Both the position numbers and the translations under genes were made by a program. This document shows, piece after piece, positions 1 to 6,574 of a stretch of DNA of 11,915 nucleotides. Origin of the DNA: JAKCDU01 sp035551615 (GTDB taxonomy: Bacteria > Actinomycetota > Acidimicrobiia > Acidimicrobiales > Palsa-688). The number at the start of each line of letters is the position of its first letter. The first letter of the stretch is position 1. The notes under the pieces are model-generated. The model was not told the DNA's origin, searched no databases, and was given only the letters and a program-made list of their open reading frames with translations. Location: the NCBI GenBank assembly GCA_035551615.1, contig DASZNC010000069.1, positions 1 through 11,915 of the forward strand, written 5' to 3'.

Positions 1-16
1 CTGAAGTAACGCGAGT

Positions 17-43
17 GGCCCGGAGGGACTTACCCTCCGGGCC
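17..43 (+). terminator. Perfect 11-bp stem-loop before the ABC importer genes
   Basis: Bases 17-27 (GGCCCGGAGGG) are exactly complementary to 33-43, leaving a five-base loop (ACTTA). No T-run follows, so it is not a textbook intrinsic terminator. The in-frame reading CTG AAG TAA at 1-9 could be the last codons of an upstream gene, most plausibly the substrate-binding protein this importer needs. A hairpin between a binding-protein gene and its transporter genes commonly stabilises the upstream mRNA or reduces read-through, so that the binding protein is made in excess. The pairing is seen directly; the role and the upstream gene are inferred. Confidence 0.55.
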
Positions 44-84
44 GCTCCAGTTGGTCCTACCATTCCAGTGGGGCAGTCGCACTA

Positions 85-92
85 AGAAGGAA
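85..92 (+). promoter_or_regulatory. Ribosome binding site for the first ATPase gene (supports TTG start)
   Basis: The purine-rich stretch AAGAAGGA lies seven bases before the TTG at 100. No ATG or GTG nearby is better placed, and the protein from this TTG begins MALLEVNDLHVSF, the usual first strand of an ABC ATPase. This decides in favour of the rare TTG start. Confidence 0.6.
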
Positions 93-99
93 GTACAAG

Positions 100-1116
100 T
101 TGGCGCTACTCGAGGTCAATGACCTGCACGTGTCGTTCCCGACTATCGACGGGGTGGTGCAGGCGGTCCGGGGCGTTTCTTTCAGCGTGGACCGGGGCCA
201 GACCCTGGGGATCGTGGGGGAGTCGGGTTCCGGCAAGAGCGTGTCCACCCAGACCATCACCGGTCTGACCCGGGGCGCCCAGGTGAGCGGGGAGGCCCTG
301 TTCGAAGGCGAGAATCTGCTCACGATGTCGGGCAAGCAGCTCCGATCCATCCGGGGACCGAAGATCGCCATGATCTTCCAGGACCCGCTGTCCAGCCTCC
401 ACCCCTATTACAAGGTGGGTTGGCAGATCATCGAGATGATCCGGGCCCACGAACCCAACACCTCGAAGGCCCAGGCCCGGTCCCGGGCCGTTGATCTCCT
501 GCGCCTGGTCGGGATCCCCCAACCCGACAGACGGATCGACGACTACCCCCACCAGTTCTCCGGCGGCATGCGCCAGCGGGCCATGATCGCCATGGCCATG
601 GCTCTCAACCCGGCCCTGCTGATCGCCGACGAGCCGACCACCGCGCTCGACGTCACCGTGCAGGCCCAGGTCCTCAAGGTCATCGAGCGCCTGCAGGAGG
701 AGTTCGGTACCGCCGTCATCCTGATCACCCACGATCTCGGGGTCATCGCCGAGGTGGCCGACGACGTCGTGGTCATGTACGCCGGCGGCCAGATGGAAGT
801 GGCCCGGCGCAATGACATCTTCTATGCCAATCACCATCCCTACACCGAGGGGCTCCTGCGGTCGCTGCCCGGATACGACGCGGAGCGGCGCCGGCTGTTG
901 CCCATCGAGGGACAGCCGCCCAGCCTCATCCGGGTGCCCAAGGGATGCCCGTTCCATCCCCGGTGCCGCTACGTGATGGACAAGTGCAAGACCGAGGTGC
1001 CCGACCTGTCGCCCGTCCTCGGCGACTTCCGGCACCTGTCCGCCTGCTGGCTGCCCCATGAGCGCCAGGCCCGGGAGGAAGCCCGGGTACGGGAGTACGG
1101 CGAGGCGGCCCGCTGA
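100..1116 (+). CDS. dppD: Oligopeptide/dipeptide ABC transporter ATP-binding protein, DppD/OppD type
   Basis: This is one of the two ATPase subunits that power import of peptides (or nickel or related small molecules) through the DppB/DppC channel, on the cytoplasmic face of the membrane. In 338 residues it has Walker A GESGSGKS (40-47), Q-loop FQD (93-95), signature FSGGMRQR (153-160), Walker B LLIADEPT (173-180), a D-loop (ALD) and the switch His211. The C-terminal oligopeptide-transporter extension holds Cys283, 289, 296 and 316, the spacing that binds a [4Fe-4S] cluster in characterised DppD/OppD relatives. The length is typical. The start is TTG with a good ribosome binding site. Its stop (TGA) shares one base with the ATG of the next gene, implying translational coupling. 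Dpp, Opp and Nik types cannot be told apart from the ATPase alone. Confidence 0.93.
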   Translation: MALLEVNDLHVSFPTIDGVVQAVRGVSFSVDRGQTLGIVGESGSGKSVSTQTITGLTRGAQVSGEALFEGENLLTMSGKQLRSIRGPKIAMIFQDPLSSLHPYYKVGWQIIEMIRAHEPNTSKAQARSRAVDLLRLVGIPQPDRRIDDYPHQFSGGMRQRAMIAMAMALNPALLIADEPTTALDVTVQAQVLKVIERLQEEFGTAVILITHDLGVIAEVADDVVVMYAGGQMEVARRNDIFYANHHPYTEGLLRSLPGYDAERRRLLPIEGQPPSLIRVPKGCPFHPRCRYVMDKCKTEVPDLSPVLGDFRHLSACWLPHERQAREEARVREYGEAAR

Positions 1117-2219
1117 TGGCCCCCGTCCTCCAGGTCACCAACCTGGTCAAGCATTTCCCGGTCAAGACCGGCAGCCTCAAGCGCAGCCGGGACGTGGTGC
1201 ACGCCGTGGACGGCGTCAGCTTCGAGATCAACGCCGGCGAGACGCTGGGTCTGGTCGGCGAGACCGGCTGCGGCAAGTCGACACTGGGCCGTTGTGTGGC
1301 CCGCCTGCTCGACATCACGGCCGGCCAGGTGGTGTTCGACGGTCGCGACATCAGCCACCTGAGTGCCCGCCAGATGCGCCCGCTGCGACGCGAGATCCAG
1401 GTCATCTTCCAGGACCCGTACGGCTCGCTCAACCCCAAGCGCCGGGTCGGCTCGATCATCGGCGACCCGTTCGCCATCCATGACGTGGCCAGCGGCCAGG
1501 ACCGCAAGCGCCGGGTCCAGGAGCTGATGGAACTGGTCGGCCTCAACCCCGAGCACTACAACCGGTTCCCGGCCGAGTTCTCCGGTGGGCAGCGCCAGCG
1601 TATCGGTGTGGCCCGGGCCCTGGCCCTCAAGCCGAAGTTGGTCATCTGCGACGAGCCGGTATCCGCCCTGGATGTCTCGATCCAGGCCCAGATCGTCAAT
1701 CTGCTGTCCGACCTGCAGGCCCAGCTCAACCTCACGTACATATTCATCGCCCACGACCTGTCGATCGTCCGTCACGTGAGTGACCGGGTGGCCCTCATGT
1801 ACCTGGGCAAGATGGTCGAGCTGGCCCCGGTCGAGGAAATCTACGAGATGCCGCGACACCCTTACGCCAACGCCCTGCTGTCGGCGGTACCCGTCCCCGA
1901 TCCGGCGACGGCGTCGGAGCGGGAGCGCATCATCCTGGTCGGCGACGTGCCGTCGCCGATCCACCCGCCGTCGGGTTGCCGATTCCACCCCCGCTGCCCT
2001 AAGGCCCAGCCCCGCTGCGTGACCGAGGATCCGGCCCTGCTGCCCCGCCTGGGCGACGAGAACGCCCACGTCGCGGCCTGCCACTTCCCGGTGCAGAACG
2101 GCGAGAATCTGAGCCAAGCCAGGCCGTCGATCTCCGAGGACAACCGGATCGTGGAACCCGACGGGCTGATCAGCTCGCCGGGGATGGATGTTCCAGTAGG
2201 TGAAGGAGGTACCCAGTGA
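1116..2219 (+). CDS. dppF: Oligopeptide/dipeptide ABC transporter ATP-binding protein, DppF/OppF type
   Basis: This is the second ATPase of the importer, expected to form a heterodimer with the preceding DppD-type subunit. In 367 residues it shows Walker A GETGCGKS (48-55), Q-loop FQD (98-100), the F-type sequence PYGSLNP (101-107), signature FSGGQRQR (155-162), Walker B LVICDEPVSALD (175-186) and switch His213. Cys288, 294, 301 and 322 repeat the C-terminal four-cysteine pattern of the partner. After about residue 330 there is a variable tail of some 40 residues with no recognised motif. The ATG start overlaps the upstream TGA by one base, and the stop overlaps the next gene's GTG by four bases (GTGA). 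The tail also contains the next gene's ribosome binding site, which may explain part of its length. Confidence 0.93.
   Translation: MAPVLQVTNLVKHFPVKTGSLKRSRDVVHAVDGVSFEINAGETLGLVGETGCGKSTLGRCVARLLDITAGQVVFDGRDISHLSARQMRPLRREIQVIFQDPYGSLNPKRRVGSIIGDPFAIHDVASGQDRKRRVQELMELVGLNPEHYNRFPAEFSGGQRQRIGVARALALKPKLVICDEPVSALDVSIQAQIVNLLSDLQAQLNLTYIFIAHDLSIVRHVSDRVALMYLGKMVELAPVEEIYEMPRHPYANALLSAVPVPDPATASERERIILVGDVPSPIHPPSGCRFHPRCPKAQPRCVTEDPALLPRLGDENAHVAACHFPVQNGENLSQARPSISEDNRIVEPDGLISSPGMDVPVGEGGTQ
2202..2210 (+). promoter_or_regulatory. Strong ribosome binding site for the permease gene, inside the ATPase gene
   Basis: GAAGGAGGT is a full match to the anti-Shine-Dalgarno sequence and sits five bases before the GTG at 2216. 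It lies within the last codons of the preceding ATPase gene. The GTGA stop/start overlap that follows suggests the permease is translated by re-initiating ribosomes. Confidence 0.7.
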
Positions 2220-3181
2220 GTATTTCGTCGGCCGCCGTCGATGTCGGTGCGACCGGAGTCGGGGAGGTCCCCCAGGGCCCGGGCGAGGAACACATCCAGG
2301 GCCGCAGCACCTGGCAGCTGGCGTGGGCCCGCTTCAAGCGGGACCGGGCCGCCATCATCGCGCTCGTCATCATCGTGCTCATCGCCCTGTGCGCCATATT
2401 CGCGCCTCTGTTCGCCGACGTCACCGGCCACGGGGTCAACCAGCAGTTCCGCCAGACCGGGCTGTCGCCGGACGGCATACCGTACGGCCCGAACAGCACC
2501 TTCGTGTTCGGTACCGACGACCAGGGCCGCGACATCCTGGTCCGCATCGCCTACGGGGCCCGCATCTCGCTGTTCGTGGGCGTAGTCGTGACCCTGATAG
2601 TCGTGGCCATCGGCGCCGTCCTGGGCCTGGCCGCCGGCTACCTGGGCGGCATCGTCGACACGTTGATCGCCCGCCTGATCGACGTCGTGCTGTCGTTGCC
2701 GTACCTGGTGTTCGCCGTCTCGCTGGTGTCCATCGGCTTCCTCGGTGGCCCCGGCCTGCCGATCATCATCTTCGTCATCGCCGTGTTCAGCTGGGCGGCC
2801 ATCGCCCGGGTGGTACGCGGCCAGGTGCTGTCCATCCGGGAGAAGGAGTACATAGAGGCGGCCCGGTCCCTCGGTGCCAGCTCGTGGCGGATCATGTTCG
2901 TGGACATCCTGCCCAACGTGGTGGCCCAGCTGATCGTCTACGCCTCGCTTCTGATCCCCGTGGTGATCATATTCGAGGCCGGGTTGTCGTTCCTCGGCCT
3001 GGGCATCCCGCCCCCCACCGCCGACTGGGGCCAGATGATCGCCGAGTCCCAGCAGATCTACCAGCAGGCCTGGTGGTTCCTCGTCTTCCCGTCCCTGGCC
3101 CTCCTGCTGACGACCCTGGCGTTCAACATCTTCGGTGACGGGGTGCGCGACGCGCTCGATCCGCGGCTCGATCGGCTGTAG
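2216..3181 (+). CDS. dppC: Peptide ABC transporter permease, DppC/OppC type
   Basis: This integral-membrane channel subunit pairs with the DppB-type permease to carry the substrate across the cytoplasmic membrane. It has 321 residues. An approximately 40-residue polar cytoplasmic N-terminus leads into a first membrane segment (about 46-66). The family sequence FGTDDQGRDILVRIAYGAR (98-116) follows, then further hydrophobic segments near 117-141, 158-176, 181-200 and 236-258. The EAA coupling loop, EYIEAARSLG plus the following residues (211-234), docks on the ATPase. The C-terminus ends FGDGVRDALDPRL, as usual for DppC. The GTG start overlaps the upstream gene by four bases and has a strong ribosome binding site. 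The gene comes before dppB, the reverse of the common B-C order. Confidence 0.94.
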   Translation: MSISSAAVDVGATGVGEVPQGPGEEHIQGRSTWQLAWARFKRDRAAIIALVIIVLIALCAIFAPLFADVTGHGVNQQFRQTGLSPDGIPYGPNSTFVFGTDDQGRDILVRIAYGARISLFVGVVVTLIVVAIGAVLGLAAGYLGGIVDTLIARLIDVVLSLPYLVFAVSLVSIGFLGGPGLPIIIFVIAVFSWAAIARVVRGQVLSIREKEYIEAARSLGASSWRIMFVDILPNVVAQLIVYASLLIPVVIIFEAGLSFLGLGIPPPTADWGQMIAESQQIYQQAWWFLVFPSLALLLTTLAFNIFGDGVRDALDPRLDRL

Positions 3182-3190
3182 GGGAGACCG

Positions 3191-4159
3191 ATGGCCCGAT
3201 TCCTCATCCGCCGGGTGATTCTCGGCGCAGTTGTCATATGGCTGGTCACGGTGATGGTGTTCGCCATCTTCTTCGTCGGCCCCGGCCCCCAGGACGTGGC
3301 CCACCGGCTGGCCGGCCGCGAAGCCACGCCGCAGCAGGTGGCCGAAGTGGCCAAGCGGCTGGACCTGGACAAGCCTCTCCTGCAGCAGTACGGGCATTTC
3401 ATATCCCAACTCCTGCAGGGCAACCTCGGCTATTCATACATTCATGGCCAGCCGGTCACCCATGTGCTGAAAGAGGCGTTCCCGATCACGCTCTCTCTCG
3501 CCCTCGGCGCGGCGGCGATCTGGCTGGTGATCGGTGTGTTCTCGGGCGTCATCTCGGCCGTCCGGCGCGGCTCGATCCTGGACCGGTCGGTGACGACCAT
3601 TGCGCTGGTCTTCTACTCGGTACCGGTCTTCGTGCTCGGCCTGCTGATGCTCGAGTTGTTCTTCTACATCTTCTCGGTGCACGGGGTGACGCGCTTCTTC
3701 CCGGGGGGTGGCTACACATACTTCACCGGTAGTCCGTACCAGTGGTTCCGGCACCTGATACTGCCGTGGATCGCCCTGGCCCTCATCTCGGCGGCCACCT
3801 ACACCCGGTTGACCCGCAGCACGATGCTCGAGGTGATGGGGGAGGACTACATCCGCACGGCCCGGGCCAAAGGCCTACCCGAGCGGCGCGTGGTGTACCG
3901 CCACACGCTCCGGTCCGCTCTGACGCCGGTCGTCAGCCAGTTCGGTATCGACGTGGGCACGCTGCTCGGTGGCGCCATCCTCACCGAGTACACGTTCTCG
4001 ATGCCCGGGCTCGGCTACACAGTGGTGAATGCCATCGGTCAGCAGGACCTGCCGGTCGTGATCGGCATCACCATCGTGGCCACCGTCGCCGTGGTGATCG
4101 CCAACATCCTGGTCGACGTGGCCTACGCCGTCCTCGACCCCCGGGTGCGCCTGCACTGA
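3191..4159 (+). CDS. dppB: Peptide ABC transporter permease, DppB/OppB type
   Basis: This is the second channel-forming permease of the importer. The 322 residues start with the family N-terminus MARFLIRRVILG, which runs straight into membrane helix 1 (about 10-29). A periplasmic segment follows, with the typical GNLGYSY sequence (78-84). Further helices lie near 99-122, 134-160, 188-206, 248-265 and 288-312. The EAA loop is EDYIRTARAKGLPERRV (218-234). The C-terminus has DVAYAVLDPRVRLH, the usual DppB ending. GGGGAG at 3181-3186 provides a ribosome binding site four bases before the ATG, and only nine bases separate it from dppC. It is the last gene of the + strand run, and the next gene is convergent. 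Confidence 0.94.
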   Translation: MARFLIRRVILGAVVIWLVTVMVFAIFFVGPGPQDVAHRLAGREATPQQVAEVAKRLDLDKPLLQQYGHFISQLLQGNLGYSYIHGQPVTHVLKEAFPITLSLALGAAAIWLVIGVFSGVISAVRRGSILDRSVTTIALVFYSVPVFVLGLLMLELFFYIFSVHGVTRFFPGGGYTYFTGSPYQWFRHLILPWIALALISAATYTRLTRSTMLEVMGEDYIRTARAKGLPERRVVYRHTLRSALTPVVSQFGIDVGTLLGGAILTEYTFSMPGLGYTVVNAIGQQDLPVVIGITIVATVAVVIANILVDVAYAVLDPRVRLH

Positions 4160-4170
4160 GCAACCCCGGT

Positions 4171-4183
4171 CGGCGGCTCGCCG
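4171..4183. terminator. Weak hairpin between convergent genes
   Basis: CGGCG (4171-4175) pairs with CGCCG (4179-4183) over a GCT loop, in the 44-base gap between the convergent dppB and epoxide hydrolase genes. The stem is only five base pairs and there is no T-run. Position is the main reason to suggest termination, so confidence is low. Confidence 0.25.
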
Positions 4184-4203
4184 GGTGCCGCTGGGCCGGT
4201 CGT

Positions 4204-5028
4204 TCAGCCGAGGAAATCGAGTAGAAGACGGTTGACCGGCTCCGGTGCCTCCAACTGCATCCAGTGGCCGGGACCGTCCAGCCGTTCGTAGCGCCACGGG
4301 CCGGCCACCCCGGCCTGGGATCGGGTCATCTGGGCCTCGGTCAGGGCGAAGTCGCCGGAACTCCAGACGCCCATGGTGGAGGCCTGGACGGGTGGCAGCT
4401 CCATGGCCGGACCGACGAACGATTCCGGGGCGATGTTGGCCCGGTAGTAGTTGAGACCGGAGGTGAGCGAGGAGGTGGCCTCCAGGTCGGCGATGACGGC
4501 GTCGCTGTCGGGGTGGCGGCCCCACGCCCGGAAGTTGGCCCAGCTGTCGGCCGACAGCCATTCCTCAGCCACGCCGGGGAACTGGAAGAGCAGCATGTAC
4601 CACGACTTCTCGAGTTGTTCGAAGTCGGGATGGCCGGCCGGGCCGCGGAAGGTCGCCGGGTGGCCGACCGACAACGCCACCAGCCGATCGACCACGCCGG
4701 GCGCGACCGACGCCAGTGCCCACGCCACTGCGGCGCCCCAGTCGTGGCCGACGACGTGGGCCCGTTCCGTCCCGGCATCGGCCAGGACGGCACCCACGTC
4801 GCTGACCAGGTGGAGGATGTTGTAGGCATCGACCCCGGTCGGCCGGTCGGAGCGGCCGTAGCCCCGCATGTCGGGCACGATCACCTGGAAGCCGCCGGCG
4901 GACAGCGCCTCCACCTGGTGGCGCCACAGCCGGCCGCTGTCGGGAAATCCGTGCAACAACACGACCGGGGTGCCCTGACCTGAGACCTCGTAGTGGATGG
5001 TCACACCGCCGTTGTCGACCTCGGGCAT
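4204..5028 (-). CDS. Alpha/beta-fold hydrolase, soluble epoxide hydrolase type
   Basis: This is a predicted cytoplasmic epoxide hydrolase, which would open an epoxide to a diol through an aspartyl-ester intermediate. The 274 residues show the oxyanion-hole turn HGFP (26-29), the nucleophile elbow GHDWGA with Asp96 (94-99), a likely acid Asp226 and catalytic His255 in GPGHWMQLE. In the cap, Tyr144 (SWYMLLFQFP) and Tyr194/Tyr195 are placed like the two tyrosines that polarise the epoxide in family members. An Asp nucleophile rules out ordinary serine esterases. Haloalkane dehalogenase is the main alternative, but the cap tyrosines favour epoxide hydrolase. The start ATG lies 13 bases after the stop of the FAD enzyme gene, whose TAA overlaps the ribosome binding site TAAGGAA. 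It is the last gene of the P450 cassette, so its substrate is probably an epoxide made there. Confidence 0.88.
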   Translation of the reverse strand: MPEVDNGGVTIHYEVSGQGTPVVLLHGFPDSGRLWRHQVEALSAGGFQVIVPDMRGYGRSDRPTGVDAYNILHLVSDVGAVLADAGTERAHVVGHDWGAAVAWALASVAPGVVDRLVALSVGHPATFRGPAGHPDFEQLEKSWYMLLFQFPGVAEEWLSADSWANFRAWGRHPDSDAVIADLEATSSLTSGLNYYRANIAPESFVGPAMELPPVQASTMGVWSSGDFALTEAQMTRSQAGVAGPWRYERLDGPGHWMQLEAPEPVNRLLLDFLG

Positions 5029-5037
5029 GGTTCGGGG

Positions 5038-5043
5038 TTCCTT
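5038..5043 (-). promoter_or_regulatory. Ribosome binding site overlapping the upstream stop codon
   Basis: On the - strand the sequence reads TAAGGAACCCCGAACCATG. The stop codon of the FAD enzyme gene (TAA, 5042-5044) shares bases with the AAGGAA ribosome binding site of the epoxide hydrolase gene. This arrangement suggests coupled translation and fixes the ATG at 5028. Confidence 0.6.
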
Positions 5044-6460
5044 ACTGGTTGACGAGTTGAATCAGATCGGCCCGATCGGGACCGACGAGCGGTTCGTCGC
5101 GCCAGGCGCGTCCGAACTCCGCCACCTTCCCGGCCGTCCCCGGTCGGGCCAGGATGTCGTCGGGGAGGGCCAGGACGTTGGCCATGTCGAGGAACGCCCG
5201 GAAGCAGTCCGGATCCTTCATCATCGCCGCCTGCAGTGCCTTCACCCTCCCGTAGTCATCTGGGACATCTCCGTGGGGCTGCCCGGCGGCCATGGCCGCC
5301 ATCTCCCCGAGGCGACCGCGATCGAAAGCGACGCTGGTGCGGTACCACGGTTCCACAAGGGCCGAGGTGCGATCGGCGAACTGCTCGGCGAAGACCCAGG
5401 GCTGGTCGAGCCCGGTGTCGCGAAGGGTGTCTCGCAGCACGGTGGCGTGCAGCATTCCGATCGACGCACCCCGCCCGAGGGACGGGTTCGTGCAGGCCCA
5501 CGCATCGGCCACCGGCACCACCCCCGTGGCCAACACGTTTCCATCCCGGCGCAGGTGTCGGATGCGGTCCTCGATCTTGGCCATGACGGCGACGCCGTCG
5601 TCGATCGGGTCGCCGTCCAGCCAGTGGGCGACCGTCGGGAGGGCCCGCACCGTGCGATCGAAAGCGGCCGGGTCCCGCAGGCCCCAAAGCGCCCGGTCGT
5701 CGGCCCGGGCGACCAGCCCCACCCCCCAGGTGCCCTGGTCGGCCGGCAGAGTGAGGCTGCTGATCGATCCGTGCTCCTGTAGAGGGGCGCCCAGCGCGAA
5801 AGGAATACTGCCGTCGCTCGAGCGGAAGTGCCGCCCGAAGTAGATGAACCCGCCGTCTTCGCGCTCCTCCGGCAGCGGGGCGGCACCGGCCTCCTCCAGC
5901 CAGGATGGCAGCGCCGAGCGGCGGCCGCCGGCGTCGATGATCAGATCGCCGGGAACCTCCCCGCCTTCGTCGGTGCGGACCCCGGTCACGTGAACGGTCC
6001 CCGGCCGAGCGGCCGGTCCGGTGACCAGCGCCGAGACCGACACCCCACGGCGGATGGTGATCCCGGGCGTCGCGTCCGCGGCCGCGGCCACCGCCCGTTC
6101 CATCACCGGGCGCCGCCCGGTGATCATGTCGTACCGTTCGTCGCCGTCCCGCCAGCCTCCGGTGACGAAGTCGGGGGTCGTCCGCATGACGTTGGACTCC
6201 AAGGCACCATCGCGGCGCATCTGGGCCAGCAGACGGGGAAGTTCGGTCGCCACGATCCGGTGGTAGCGGGCCAGGAAGGAGTGCAGCAGCCGGAACTGGT
6301 TGATCCCTCGCCGCTCCCATTTGCCCCAAGCGGCGTCTCCGTCCGCCGGCGGGGGCTCGGGATCGCGTTCGAAGATGGTCACCTGGTGGCCGTCGTCGGC
6401 GAGAAGCATGCCCAGGCCCATTCCGACCACACCGCTACCGACGACAAGAACCTCGGCCAC
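5042..6460 (-). CDS. FAD-dependent oxidoreductase/monooxygenase (PHBH-like fold)
   Basis: This is a predicted cytoplasmic flavoenzyme, probably an oxygenase or dehydrogenase acting on a hydrophobic substrate. Read from the GTG at 6460 it has 472 residues. The FAD-binding Rossmann motif VVGSGVVGMG (6-15) is followed by acidic Glu31 at the end of strand 2. An Arg-containing segment ITGRRPVMERAV (113-124), the DLIIDAGGRRS stretch (172-182, DG-like motif) and VADAWACTNPSLGRG (317-331, GD-like motif) fit the group A flavoprotein hydroxylase/geranylgeranyl-reductase superfamily. No second nucleotide-binding GxGxxG was seen, so it does not look like a ferredoxin reductase. An in-frame GTG at 6508 with an AGGAAG upstream would add 16 residues. 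The shorter start is preferred because the Rossmann strand normally begins near residue 3. The gene lies between the P450 and the epoxide hydrolase on the same strand. Confidence 0.85.
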   Translation of the reverse strand: MAEVLVVGSGVVGMGLGMLLADDGHQVTIFERDPEPPPADGDAAWGKWERRGINQFRLLHSFLARYHRIVATELPRLLAQMRRDGALESNVMRTTPDFVTGGWRDGDERYDMITGRRPVMERAVAAAADATPGITIRRGVSVSALVTGPAARPGTVHVTGVRTDEGGEVPGDLIIDAGGRRSALPSWLEEAGAAPLPEEREDGGFIYFGRHFRSSDGSIPFALGAPLQEHGSISSLTLPADQGTWGVGLVARADDRALWGLRDPAAFDRTVRALPTVAHWLDGDPIDDGVAVMAKIEDRIRHLRRDGNVLATGVVPVADAWACTNPSLGRGASIGMLHATVLRDTLRDTGLDQPWVFAEQFADRTSALVEPWYRTSVAFDRGRLGEMAAMAAGQPHGDVPDDYGRVKALQAAMMKDPDCFRAFLDMANVLALPDDILARPGTAGKVAEFGRAWRDEPLVGPDRADLIQLVNQ

Positions 6461-6574
6461 GTCCGTCCACCCCCTGTGCTGACCAGGCCGAGCGTAACCG
6501 GCCAGCACGGTCGGGCTTCCTGGGATTGTCCGTCGGTACCGCTGATCCCGGCCCGCTTCCCCTGGTACGACCCC

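Noticed and set aside
969..2117. 382-residue open frame on the - strand across the ATPase genes
   Set aside because: It is antisense to two well-supported ATPases, shows no domain motif, and has composition biased by the codon structure of the real genes.
2200..3138. 312-residue + strand frame overlapping dppC in another frame
   Set aside because: The dppC frame has membrane helices and the EAA loop, while this frame is Arg/Pro/Gly/His-rich.
1862..3409. 515-residue open frame on the - strand across the permease genes
   Set aside because: It lies antisense to clearly recognised dppF/dppC/dppB genes and its translation is low-complexity (His/Asp/Gly/Gln-rich), as expected for a shadow frame in GC-rich DNA.
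6461..6508. N-terminal extension of the FAD enzyme to a GTG at 6508
   Set aside because: An AGGAAG lies upstream, but the extension puts 16 extra residues before the Rossmann strand. The GTG at 6460 has its own GGGGGTGGA and gives the normal N-terminus.
6534..6541. 8-bp palindrome CGGTACCG in the gap between the P450 and FAD enzyme genes
   Set aside because: It is too short to mean anything alone, and the 114-base gap shows no convincing promoter, hairpin or small gene.
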